Source: CALZIK01 sp046756565 (GTDB lineage Bacteria; Acidobacteriota; Thermoanaerobaculia; Multivoradales; JAHEKO01). Taken from it: a stretch of 27,186 nt of DNA. A program made the position numbers and the translations under genes. The notes beneath the pieces were generated by a model. The model saw only the letters and a list, made by a program, of their open reading frames with translations, was not told where the DNA came from and searched no databases. Positions 14,858 through 21,976 of this stretch are shown here, piece after piece. The DNA is taken from NCBI GenBank assembly GCA_046756565.1, contig JBHHWO010000052.1:1-27186 (forward strand), written 5' to 3'. How positions within the stretch are numbered: the stretch's first letter is position 1; each line of letters starts with the position of its first letter.

Positions 14858-16597
14858 CTACTCTACCTTGAGCGAAACGATCGTCCGGTCGTCGGAAATC
14901 TCGGTGCCGCGGGAGAAGGTACGCACCGCATCCAGAAGGCCGTCGGCCAGCGCCTTGGCCGAGTGGTCGGCCATCCGCTCGAGAGCGCCCTGCACCCTCT
15001 CGAACGAGAACTGCTCCTCGTCCGCGCTGAGGCTCTCCTCGACGCCATCCGAGGCGATCACCAGCGCGTCGCCCGGCTCGAGCGCGATCTCGACCTCATC
15101 GTAGACGCGGTCCGGAAGTAGCCCCAGCGGCACACCCGCCGCCTCGATCTGTTGGACTCGTCGCCTGCGGACGAGATAGGGATAGGGCAGCCCGGAGTTG
15201 GCCAGGCGCAGCAACCCCGTCTCCGCATCGTAGATCGCGAAGGCCATGGCCACGAACCGGTTGGCGAAGCCCAGGCGCCCCAGCTTGTCGTTCATCGCCG
15301 TCAGGATGCGTCCCGGGGGCGAGTTGCTCTGGCCCGCAAATTCCCTCAGGGTGCCGACCGCCAGGGATCCGAAGAGCGCGGCCGATGTAGCCTTGCCGGC
15401 CACATCACCCACCGCCAGCGCCACGCAGCGATCCCCGTAGGGCAGGAAATCGTAGAAATCACCGCCCAGGTGCCGGGCCGGCTCATAGGCGACGCCGAGC
15501 TGGACGCCCTGCACCCAAGGTGTCTGCTTGGGAAGAAGCTGCTTTTGAACCTCTCTCGCGGTGGACAGGTCCTTCTCCAACCGTTGCTCGTCGTTGCGCA
15601 GCTTCTCGTAGAGCCGAGCGTTTTCGAGCGCGATCGCCAGCGAGGAGGCCAGTGTCGACAGGAGCTGCTGATGGCGGGTGGAGAACGCGTTGTAGCTCGA
15701 GCTCTCAAGGTCGAGGACGCCGATCAAACGATCCTTGAACAGGAGTGGAACGACCAGCTCCGATCGCACACGAATGTCGGATGCGCACGGGACATAGCGC
15801 GGATCGAGATCGACGTTGGTCACTCGCACCGGCTGGCGCAGCGCTGCGGCGGTTCCGCAGATCCCGTAGCCCAGCGCCACGGACTCCACCCAGTCCACCT
15901 TGCGTCCGTCCTGGTACACCGAGAACCAGGGTTCCAGAACCTGCTTGCTCTCGTTCCACAACAGGACCGAGAACAGGTCGTAGGCGATGATCTGCTGAAG
16001 CCGGCTCGCGACCTTCCTGAGCAGTCCCCGCCGATTCAGGATCGACGCCATCTCGCGACTGATCTCGTGCAGCAAGGTTAACGAGCGCGCCTGGTCGCGC
16101 ATGCTCCGGTGCACCCGGGCACCCTCGATGGCCACGGCCAGATGGTCGGCCAAAAGCTCCAGCAGCTCCTGATCCGCGATCGAGAAGAAATCGGGGGTCT
16201 CGGACCCGACGTCGAGGACTCCGATCACACGGTCTTTGACGACCAGGGGCACGGCGATCTCCGAACGCACCGAGTGGGTCGCCGAGATATAGCGCGGATC
16301 GCTCGATACATCGGGCACGTTGATCGTCGAACGGCTTTCGGCGGCGCTTCCCACCACGCCCTGGCCGATCCCGAAGCGCCAGTGCGCAACGACCTCTTCC
16401 GGAAATCCGGTGGCGTGAGCGAACCGGAGCTCCCGGCCCATGTCGTCGAGCAAGAGGATCGAAAAGGTGTCGTAGCGAACGCTCACGCGGACCTGCTGCG
16501 CGACCCGGTCGAGCCTTTGGCTCAAGTCCAGACTCGAGTCGAGGTCGTGAATCGCGCGCAGAAGGGTGCGCAGCGCCCGGTCGGGCGACGTGGTCAC
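14858..16597 (-). CDS. GAF-GAF-PP2C (SpoIIE/RsbU-type) serine phosphatase
   Basis: A 579-residue soluble phosphatase. Two GAF sensor domains are in tandem: the first ends near GVLDVGSETPDFFS, the second near GVLDLESSSYNAFS, and both have the typical VPLxxKDRxIGVLD strand. A helical linker (STAREVQKQLLPKQ) leads to a SpoIIE-type phosphatase. Its manganese-binding acidic residues are intact: GGDFYDF, GDVAGKA, ASDGVEE and DDRTIV. Such enzymes dephosphorylate anti-sigma-factor antagonists (STAS proteins) in partner switching; no STAS gene is in the window. The start is the GTG at 16597, supported by GGAGAG just upstream; a GTG at 16708 would add 37 low-complexity residues with no SD. It may lead an operon with the sulfotransferase-like and aminotransferase genes. 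The REC-RsbW-like protein at 19085 is a plausible pathway partner. Confidence 0.88.
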   Translation of the reverse strand: MTTSPDRALRTLLRAIHDLDSSLDLSQRLDRVAQQVRVSVRYDTFSILLLDDMGRELRFAHATGFPEEVVAHWRFGIGQGVVGSAAESRSTINVPDVSSDPRYISATHSVRSEIAVPLVVKDRVIGVLDVGSETPDFFSIADQELLELLADHLAVAIEGARVHRSMRDQARSLTLLHEISREMASILNRRGLLRKVASRLQQIIAYDLFSVLLWNESKQVLEPWFSVYQDGRKVDWVESVALGYGICGTAAALRQPVRVTNVDLDPRYVPCASDIRVRSELVVPLLFKDRLIGVLDLESSSYNAFSTRHQQLLSTLASSLAIALENARLYEKLRNDEQRLEKDLSTAREVQKQLLPKQTPWVQGVQLGVAYEPARHLGGDFYDFLPYGDRCVALAVGDVAGKATSAALFGSLAVGTLREFAGQSNSPPGRILTAMNDKLGRLGFANRFVAMAFAIYDAETGLLRLANSGLPYPYLVRRRRVQQIEAAGVPLGLLPDRVYDEVEIALEPGDALVIASDGVEESLSADEEQFSFERVQGALERMADHSAKALADGLLDAVRTFSRGTEISDDRTIVSLKVE

Positions 16598-16710
16598 GCG
16601 ATTCTCTCCAGCCTCTGCCAACTTCGTGGGTTCCGACCTTTGATCCGTCCTGCTACTGCAAACGCTCTGGAGGGGAGGATTTCTTCCCCGTCCGGTGGGG
16701 AGTGACACAA

Positions 16711-16739
16711 TTGCAGTGTTACGGCGCCCTTTCGATAAT
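16711..16739 (+). promoter_or_regulatory. Candidate sigma70-type promoter for the acyl reductase gene
   Basis: TTGCAG (16711-16716) and GATAAT (16734-16739, five of six consensus bases) are separated by exactly 17 bases, oriented toward the 16814 gene. The predicted leader is about 68 bases. The -35 matches only TTG, so support comes mainly from the -10 and the spacing. Confidence 0.4.
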
Positions 16740-16813
16740 CATGCCTGTGCCCGACGCCACCGTTCGGTTCTAACGTTTCTGCGGCTTGCCGGGCAAGCCT
16801 CTCAAGGGTTAGT

Positions 16814-18682
16814 TTGACGCCTCCGGCATCTCACATGAAACAAACGCCCCAGAATCTGCCGCCCGAGATGGTGCCGTCGCGCTACATCGAGAAGGTGAGC
16901 CTGGCGACAGGCGAGGTTCTCGAGGAGGACTTCGAGCCGCGCCGCCTGCTCGTACATAGTCATCGGGACTATCACCTGGTCGACGTGCATGCCAGGTTCA
17001 TGATGAGCCGCGTAATAAAGGCCACCGGAGACGAGGAGGCCGCGCGCCGAAAGATGAAAGAGATGCGGCAACTGGGCCATCGCACGTCGCGCATGATCGC
17101 CAGGATGATCGGCCGCCGCGACCCCAGGCAGCTGGCTCGAGCCCTCTTCGGTCTCAAGGATCGCGAGTACTACTTCCGCTACAAGCGCCACGAGGCGGAG
17201 CCCGACGAGATCGCCAAGCGCGTGGCCGAGCTCAAAGAGCGGGCCCGCGAGCAGCTGATGGCCACCAGGACCGAGCACGGGCCGCGTCTGCGGGTGCTAC
17301 TCACCGGCGGAACCGGATTCGTCGGCAAAGAGGTCCTTTGGCAAGCCGCTCAGGATCCGCAGATCTCGGAGCTTGTGGTCGTGATCCGTCCGAAGACAAT
17401 CCGGGATCGCAAGACCAAGGAGGTGCTCGAGACCCGATCGCCGAGCGAGCGTGGCAGGCGCTTGCTGGAACAGCTGTGGCTTGATGGCCAGAGCGTAGCG
17501 AAGAAGTTCCGGTTCATTGGCGGGGACGTCGAGCAGCCGAATCTCGGAATCGGTGAGGAAGACTTCGAGGGACTGCGCGACACCTTGACCCACGTCATCC
17601 ACTGCGCCGCGAGCGTCGCCTTCGACGATCCCTACGAGAAGTCCTTCCGAGCCAACGTCAACGGCACTCTCAATGCACTTCGTTTCTCGCATCGACTGCA
17701 GTCCCACTCCAGCAGCCCTTTTGTCGCTCACATCGGCATCGAAACGTCGTACATCCATGGGCGTCAGACCAAGGAGGTCGCGCTCGAGGACGAGATCGTC
17801 TTCCCCCGGAACTTCTACAACAACTACTACGAGCTCACCAAGGCGATGGCTTCGATCGAAACGGAGCGCTTCATGCTGAGCAAGGGACTGCGTGTGGGTC
17901 AGCTCTGTCCGGCGATCGTTATCGGCGAGTCGCGTGCGGGCAACAACCGGGGCGACACCAAGGTGGTCAACGCCCCGGTCAACGTCTTCGGTCGCGCCCG
18001 CCAGGCGCTGGCCAAGACCGGTGGCAGATGGCGCGAGCGGTCCAAGGCCGCCGTGATTGCTCGTCTGGCCTTGATCTTCCCCGGTGACCCGTCGGCGCAG
18101 ATAAACCTGATACCGGTCGATCGAGTGGCCGCGGGCATTCTAGCCTCGTTGAAGGAGCCGGAGGCGATCGGCGAGCGGGTCCATCTGGCGAGCGATACCC
18201 GCGTCACCTCTCAACAGATCCGATCGATCGTCGCCGAGGAGCTCGACATCGACATCAAGCTCGCCGAGCCGACGATCCACCGAACCGTGACCTTGCCGTT
18301 GCTGACCAAGGTCCTCTCGCGTCTGGGCCAGGAACGAACTGCCAGGGCGCTGGAGAAGCTGGGCTCGATATTTGGAGGCTACAGCGAGTGGGGCCAGCCG
18401 ATCCACGAGGTCGGCAAGGACGTCTCCGTGCTGGGTCTCTCACCGGACCGGCCGAACGCGGTCAATGCCTTCCGCATGCTCTGCCGCCACAACAAATGGG
18501 TCCAGGACTTCGGTCAGCTCAAGGACGCCTCCGAGATCTCTCGCCGCGAAAAGATCTGGTGGGATCTCATGCTCGAAGCCGAACAGCGCTTCGATCGACC
18601 GGCCGGAGCTCTTTCGACCGCCGAGTTCCGTTCCTTCGTCGCAGATACCCTGGATCCGGAGCAGTTCGAGCCGCGCTCCTGA
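16814..18682 (+). CDS. Fatty acyl-CoA reductase-like extended SDR (NAD-binding_4 / male-sterility family)
   Basis: A 622-residue protein. Residues 1-155 are a basic helical extension of unknown role. An extended SDR domain follows with LLTGGTGFVG (162-171), an acidic GGDVEQPNLG turn (237-246), THVIHCAASVAF (259-270), an IETSYIHG region and the catalytic YxxxK (Tyr339, Lys343). The pattern is typical of fatty acyl-CoA/ACP reductases that make fatty alcohols or aldehydes with NADPH. The C-terminal part (about 480-590, including WGQPIHEVGKDVSV) is long, and I did not recognise it as a standard sterile domain. The TTG at 16814 has AAGGG 5 bases upstream; an ATG at 16835 has no SD. With the WS/DGAT enzyme at 4338-5672 it would supply both steps of wax ester synthesis. 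Alternatives are a polyketide/thioester reductase or a sugar-type SDR. Confidence 0.7.
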   Translation: MTPPASHMKQTPQNLPPEMVPSRYIEKVSLATGEVLEEDFEPRRLLVHSHRDYHLVDVHARFMMSRVIKATGDEEAARRKMKEMRQLGHRTSRMIARMIGRRDPRQLARALFGLKDREYYFRYKRHEAEPDEIAKRVAELKERAREQLMATRTEHGPRLRVLLTGGTGFVGKEVLWQAAQDPQISELVVVIRPKTIRDRKTKEVLETRSPSERGRRLLEQLWLDGQSVAKKFRFIGGDVEQPNLGIGEEDFEGLRDTLTHVIHCAASVAFDDPYEKSFRANVNGTLNALRFSHRLQSHSSSPFVAHIGIETSYIHGRQTKEVALEDEIVFPRNFYNNYYELTKAMASIETERFMLSKGLRVGQLCPAIVIGESRAGNNRGDTKVVNAPVNVFGRARQALAKTGGRWRERSKAAVIARLALIFPGDPSAQINLIPVDRVAAGILASLKEPEAIGERVHLASDTRVTSQQIRSIVAEELDIDIKLAEPTIHRTVTLPLLTKVLSRLGQERTARALEKLGSIFGGYSEWGQPIHEVGKDVSVLGLSPDRPNAVNAFRMLCRHNKWVQDFGQLKDASEISRREKIWWDLMLEAEQRFDRPAGALSTAEFRSFVADTLDPEQFEPRS

Positions 18683-18725
18683 GCCCCTGGGTATGGGGCC
18701 CGATCAGCGGTCGGTACCTGGCTAG

Positions 18726-19088
18726 CTAGACGTCGAGGTCTCGAGCGACTGTCTCGAAGGCCTCGGTCACCTTGCGCAAGAGCCGATCGGGTGCTTTCAA
18801 GTCACCTGTTCGTGCGCGCGCCTCGCCCTCGGCGGCGAGGGTTCCGAGCCTGAGCGCCCCGACCAGCTGGGCGCTGCCCTTGATACTGTGAAGCGCAGCC
18901 GCCACGCGCTCACGGTCTCCGGCCTTGCACGACGCGGCCAACTCCACCAGACGCTCGCGAACGGTCTGGCCGAAGAGCTGGACCAGCTCGTCGACCACGG
19001 CGTCGTTGAGCTTCTGCCGGAGCCCGGCGAGCACCGATTCGTCGAAGTCGCCGGAAGCCAAGTCGTCTAACTCCGCCGCGAAAGTCAA
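18726..19088 (-). CDS. Free-standing histidine phosphotransfer (Hpt) protein
   Basis: A 120-residue all-helical cytoplasmic protein with the Hpt signature HSIKGSAQLVG (His67, Lys70, Gly71, Ser72). It would carry phosphate between a hybrid kinase receiver and a response regulator. The gene overlaps the REC-anti-sigma-kinase gene by four bases (ATGA), so the two are translated together and probably interact; its phosphate is plausibly passed to or from that receiver (D52). Two hybrid kinases in the window end in receivers or carry an internal one without an Hpt. Which kinase feeds it is unknown. Confidence 0.88.
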   Translation of the reverse strand: MTFAAELDDLASGDFDESVLAGLRQKLNDAVVDELVQLFGQTVRERLVELAASCKAGDRERVAAALHSIKGSAQLVGALRLGTLAAEGEARARTGDLKAPDRLLRKVTEAFETVARDLDV

Positions 19089-19972
19089 CCGGCCAGGCGC
19101 TTGGTCATCACGATCTCGTTGCCCGAGTGGTTGTACTCGACCGAGTCCATGAACATCGTGATCAGGTAGATACCCCTGCCACTCGTCTTCAGAAGGTTTT
19201 CGGGATCGGTGGGATCCGGCACCGTCGACGGATCGAAGCCCGGCCCCTCGTCGCGGACCCGACAGCGCAATGCCTCGACACCGAACTCCGCCTTGACGGT
19301 GACTCGTCGCCGAGCGAAAACTTCGTCTTCGAGTCGCTCTTCGACCTTTGCGTTGTAGTGGACGACGCTCTCCTGGCGCAGCTGGGAGCTAACCTCGAGG
19401 TTGCCGTGATGCATGGCGTTGCGCACCGCTTCCTGAATGGCGATCCCGATCTGCATCAGTTCGTTCTCGTCGTACTCCGGGTGCCGGTAACAGATTCGGT
19501 CTTGAAGGAACTCGACCAGGCCCGGGATCAGGTTCTCTTCGTTGGGAAGCACGAACCGGAACTGTGACTCAAACAGCGATTCGAGCAACAGCGTCTTTTT
19601 CCGCTTCTCCCGCGCCAGAGCCAGGACACTCTCGACGGTGGTGATCAGATCGTCGGCGAGCCGTGGCTTCGGCACGTAGCTCGCAGCGCCTTTCTTCAGC
19701 GCATCGACCGCAATCTCGCCGCTACCGAACGCAGTGACCAGAACCACCGGCAAGTCCGGGCAACGCGCGCGCACGGCCTCGACCAGCTCGAGCCCGTCCA
19801 TACCGGGCATGACCAGATCGGTGACCACGAGATCCGGGCGATGCGAGTCGATCTTCTCGAGGGCGGCCTCGGCGGCGCCGGTCGAACGGGTCGCGTGGCC
19901 AGCGGCCTCGAGCAGTGCGGCGATCAGGGCCGCTTGATCGGGACTGTCTTCGACGACGAGTACTTCGGCCAT
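19085..19972 (-). CDS. Response regulator fused to RsbW-like HATPase (anti-sigma kinase type)
   Basis: A 295-residue protein. The N-terminal receiver (1-120) has VVEDS with acidic E8/D9, phosphoacceptor D52 and Lys102 (YVPKP). A linker leads to a C-terminal GHKL ATPase lacking any HisKA: N-box EAVRNAMHHGN (181-191), DEGPGFD (241-247) and GRGIYLITMFMD (265-276). This ATPase type is that of RsbW/SpoIIAB serine kinases, which bind sigma factors or STAS antagonists. The design suggests phosphorylation-controlled release of a sigma factor. The start is the ATG at 19972; a much longer upstream frame runs across the divergent esterase gene and is not used. It is followed by the Hpt gene with an ATGA overlap, and the GAF-PP2C phosphatase (14858) would be the opposing enzyme. 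Confidence 0.85.
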   Translation of the reverse strand: MAEVLVVEDSPDQAALIAALLEAAGHATRSTGAAEAALEKIDSHRPDLVVTDLVMPGMDGLELVEAVRARCPDLPVVLVTAFGSGEIAVDALKKGAASYVPKPRLADDLITTVESVLALAREKRKKTLLLESLFESQFRFVLPNEENLIPGLVEFLQDRICYRHPEYDENELMQIGIAIQEAVRNAMHHGNLEVSSQLRQESVVHYNAKVEERLEDEVFARRRVTVKAEFGVEALRCRVRDEGPGFDPSTVPDPTDPENLLKTSGRGIYLITMFMDSVEYNHSGNEIVMTKRLAG

Positions 19973-20051
19973 GTGGTCGCGCTTTCCTTGGGGCGCGAGT
20001 CTATACTGACCACCGACACGCTCCGGCGCACGAGATCGGCCCGTAAGCCTT

Positions 20052-21602
20052 ATGCGAACCCGAATCGTCGAGACCCGCCATGGCCGGCTCGAGGGCCGCG
20101 AAAGCTCCTCCGGCGTCTTTTTTGGCGGCGTTCCGTTCGCCTCCGCGCCGGTTGGAGAGTTGCGCTTCGCCCCACCCGGAGGCCCTCGGCCCTGGACCGG
20201 CGTGCGAAACGCCCAGTCTCCGGGGGCCGCCGCTCCGCAGCTGTCGGTGACCCGGATGGGACCGATCAGTTGGCTGTCGAGAATGGTACGCGGGCCGATG
20301 AGTGAGGATTGCCTGACCCTCAACCTGACCACGCCGGCCGTGGACGATCGCAAGCGGCCGGTCCTGGTTTGGTTTCACGGCGGTGCTTTTGTGCTCGGCG
20401 CCGGCTCGACCTTTCTCTACGACCCGAGCTCACTGGTCGGGAACGGTGACGTGGTGGTGGTTTCACCCAACTACCGTTTGGGAGCTCTCGGATTCCTCGA
20501 TCTCACGAGCTTGAGCTCCCGCGCCGAGGCACCCTCCAACTTGGGTCTTCGAGATCAGATCGCGGCCCTCGAGTGGGTGCGCGACAACATCTCCGCTTTC
20601 GGCGGCGACCCCGCCAGGGTGACCGTGTTCGGAGAATCGGCGGGTGCCATGAGCCTGGGCGTCTTGCTCGCCGTGGCACCGCACCTTTTCCATCGCGCCA
20701 TTCTCCAGAGTGGCGCGACTGCCAACGTCGCGACCCGAGCAGAGTCAGCCTACGTGGCCGAACGCTTTCTGGCAGCCACCGGTCTGGGAGCGAACGACCT
20801 CGAGGGGCTGCGCAGACTGCCGGTCGACGACATTCTCGAGGCTCAGAGAGCCGTTCTTCTGGGCGAGAGCTCGAGGATGGGCCGGCTGCCATGGCAACCC
20901 TCGATCGACGGGGATCTCCTCACGAGCCGTCCGGGGCCGCTGATCGAACAGGGGGTGGCGCGCGATGTCCGGGTTCTCGTCGGCACCAATCTGGATGAGT
21001 GGAAGCTCTTCACCTCGGCCGCGGTGGCGCTTCGGGCGATGAGCTTCGACGAGCTCGAGCGCCGGATCGAGCGCATGCTCGGGCGGATCGCCGAGCCCGG
21101 TGCGCGCGATCCGAGGCGCGCAATGGAACTCTACCGCGAGGTCACTCGGTTTCGAGGCTCTCCGCAGACCGCCTACGAGGCATGGGTCGCCTTTCGCACC
21201 GACGACTACTTCCGGATCCCGGCGATCGCTCTGGCCGACGCGCTCTCAGCAGGCGGATCGCGCGTCTATCTGTACCGCTTCGACCAGCCGATTCCGGCTT
21301 TCAGAACCGCCCTCGGCGCCTGCCACGCCGCAGAAGTGCCACTCGTCTTCTCGACGCATCGCACCCGGTGGCTCAAGCCCATCTATCTCGGCCGGCGCAA
21401 GATAGACGAACTTTCCGACGTTCTCGAGCAGGCGTGGCTTTCCTTTTCCGCACAGGGTGCTCCGAAGGACTCCGCCGCCGGCGACTGGCCGCGGCACGCC
21501 AGGACCGACAGAGCGACTCGCATCCTCGGCGCGCCCGGGGGGCTCGAGCCGGTAGTGCGCGATCCAGAGTCCGACACTCGCGCGTTCTGGATGTCTTCCT
21601 AG
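20052..21602 (+). CDS. Type B carboxylesterase / lipase-like alpha/beta hydrolase
   Basis: A 516-residue alpha/beta hydrolase of the carboxylesterase B family. Visible marks are the oxyanion-hole HGGAF (109-113), SEDCLTLN (84-91), nucleophile Ser196 in FGESAGAMS (193-201), the acid-residue context GTNLDEWKLF, and the catalytic His in ACHAAEVPLVF. I see no signal peptide, so it is likely cytoplasmic, although relatives are often secreted. It hydrolyses carboxylic esters; the natural substrate is unknown. It is divergent from the REC-HATPase gene. The stop codon TAG lies inside the CTAG that borders the MITE-like element, so the original 3' end of this gene may have been altered by the insertion. 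Confidence 0.9.
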   Translation: MRTRIVETRHGRLEGRESSSGVFFGGVPFASAPVGELRFAPPGGPRPWTGVRNAQSPGAAAPQLSVTRMGPISWLSRMVRGPMSEDCLTLNLTTPAVDDRKRPVLVWFHGGAFVLGAGSTFLYDPSSLVGNGDVVVVSPNYRLGALGFLDLTSLSSRAEAPSNLGLRDQIAALEWVRDNISAFGGDPARVTVFGESAGAMSLGVLLAVAPHLFHRAILQSGATANVATRAESAYVAERFLAATGLGANDLEGLRRLPVDDILEAQRAVLLGESSRMGRLPWQPSIDGDLLTSRPGPLIEQGVARDVRVLVGTNLDEWKLFTSAAVALRAMSFDELERRIERMLGRIAEPGARDPRRAMELYREVTRFRGSPQTAYEAWVAFRTDDYFRIPAIALADALSAGGSRVYLYRFDQPIPAFRTALGACHAAEVPLVFSTHRTRWLKPIYLGRRKIDELSDVLEQAWLSFSAQGAPKDSAAGDWPRHARTDRATRILGAPGGLEPVVRDPESDTRAFWMSS

Positions 21603-21878
21603 CAGCCCGTGGTAGAAGTCCAGATGGTCGCGCGAGAGGGTCTTTCGGTACACATGCAAAGCACGAGGAGGAGTCGATGCGGGGACATCGAGGACGACGA
21701 GTAATGAAGCAGGTGTACCGTAACCCCCTGTCGCCCTACGGGTTGCGGAGGCAAGAGACCGTCTGCTTCGTTGCCGCTCCGCGACGATGCTCCGGCATCG
21801 CCTGTGTCGCGTCGCCTGGCATCCGGTCCCTTGGCTCTCGCAACGCGGCCTTCTCGACTTCTACCACGGGCTGCTAGG
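21598..21878. mobile_element. MITE-like element with 23-bp perfect terminal inverted repeats
   Basis: The ends 21598-21620 and 21856-21878 are exact reverse complements over 23 bases (cores AGCAGCCCGTGGTAGAAGTC and its complement). Both carry CTAG at the outer edge (21599-21602 and 21874-21877), which can be read either as part of the repeat or as a 4-bp target duplication. The element is 281 bp and lacks any transposase, so it must be mobilised in trans. The ends resemble those of transposons whose tips carry CTAGCAG; the exact family is not certain. It supplies the esterase stop codon and ends 20 bases before the -35 box of the following operon. Confidence 0.8.
21677..21877 (+). other. Possible 66-codon frame inside the MITE-like element
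   Basis: ATG at 21677 with GGAGG five bases upstream, open to a TAG inside the right terminal repeat. The product is basic and cysteine-containing, ending with STSTTGC, which is simply how the repeat reads in this frame; the opposite strand ends the same way at the other repeat. The SD is good but the protein matches nothing I recognise. It may be a decayed fragment. Confidence 0.2.
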
Positions 21879-21897
21879 GCCGGAGCCGGAGCCGAGC

Positions 21898-21926
21898 TTG
21901 ACACCGAGGTGTTTCTTGCCTAGACT
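21898..21926 (+). promoter_or_regulatory. Strong sigma70-type promoter of the di-heme/PhnDCE-like operon
   Basis: A perfect -35 TTGACA (21898-21903), a 17-base spacer and TAGACT (21921-21926, four of six). Transcription should start near 21932-21934. That lies downstream of the TTG at 21929 and therefore argues for a later start of the first gene. It begins 20 bases after the MITE-like element, so the element may bear on its regulation. Confidence 0.6.
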
Positions 21927-21976
21927 TTTTGAGTCTTCAAAAAATATGCCCTGCGGCTACCAAATCCATACTGATC

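Noticed and set aside
18683..18699. Five-base GCCCC/GGGGC hairpin between the converging acyl reductase and Hpt genes
   Set aside because: Short stem with no T-run on either strand, so not called as a terminator.
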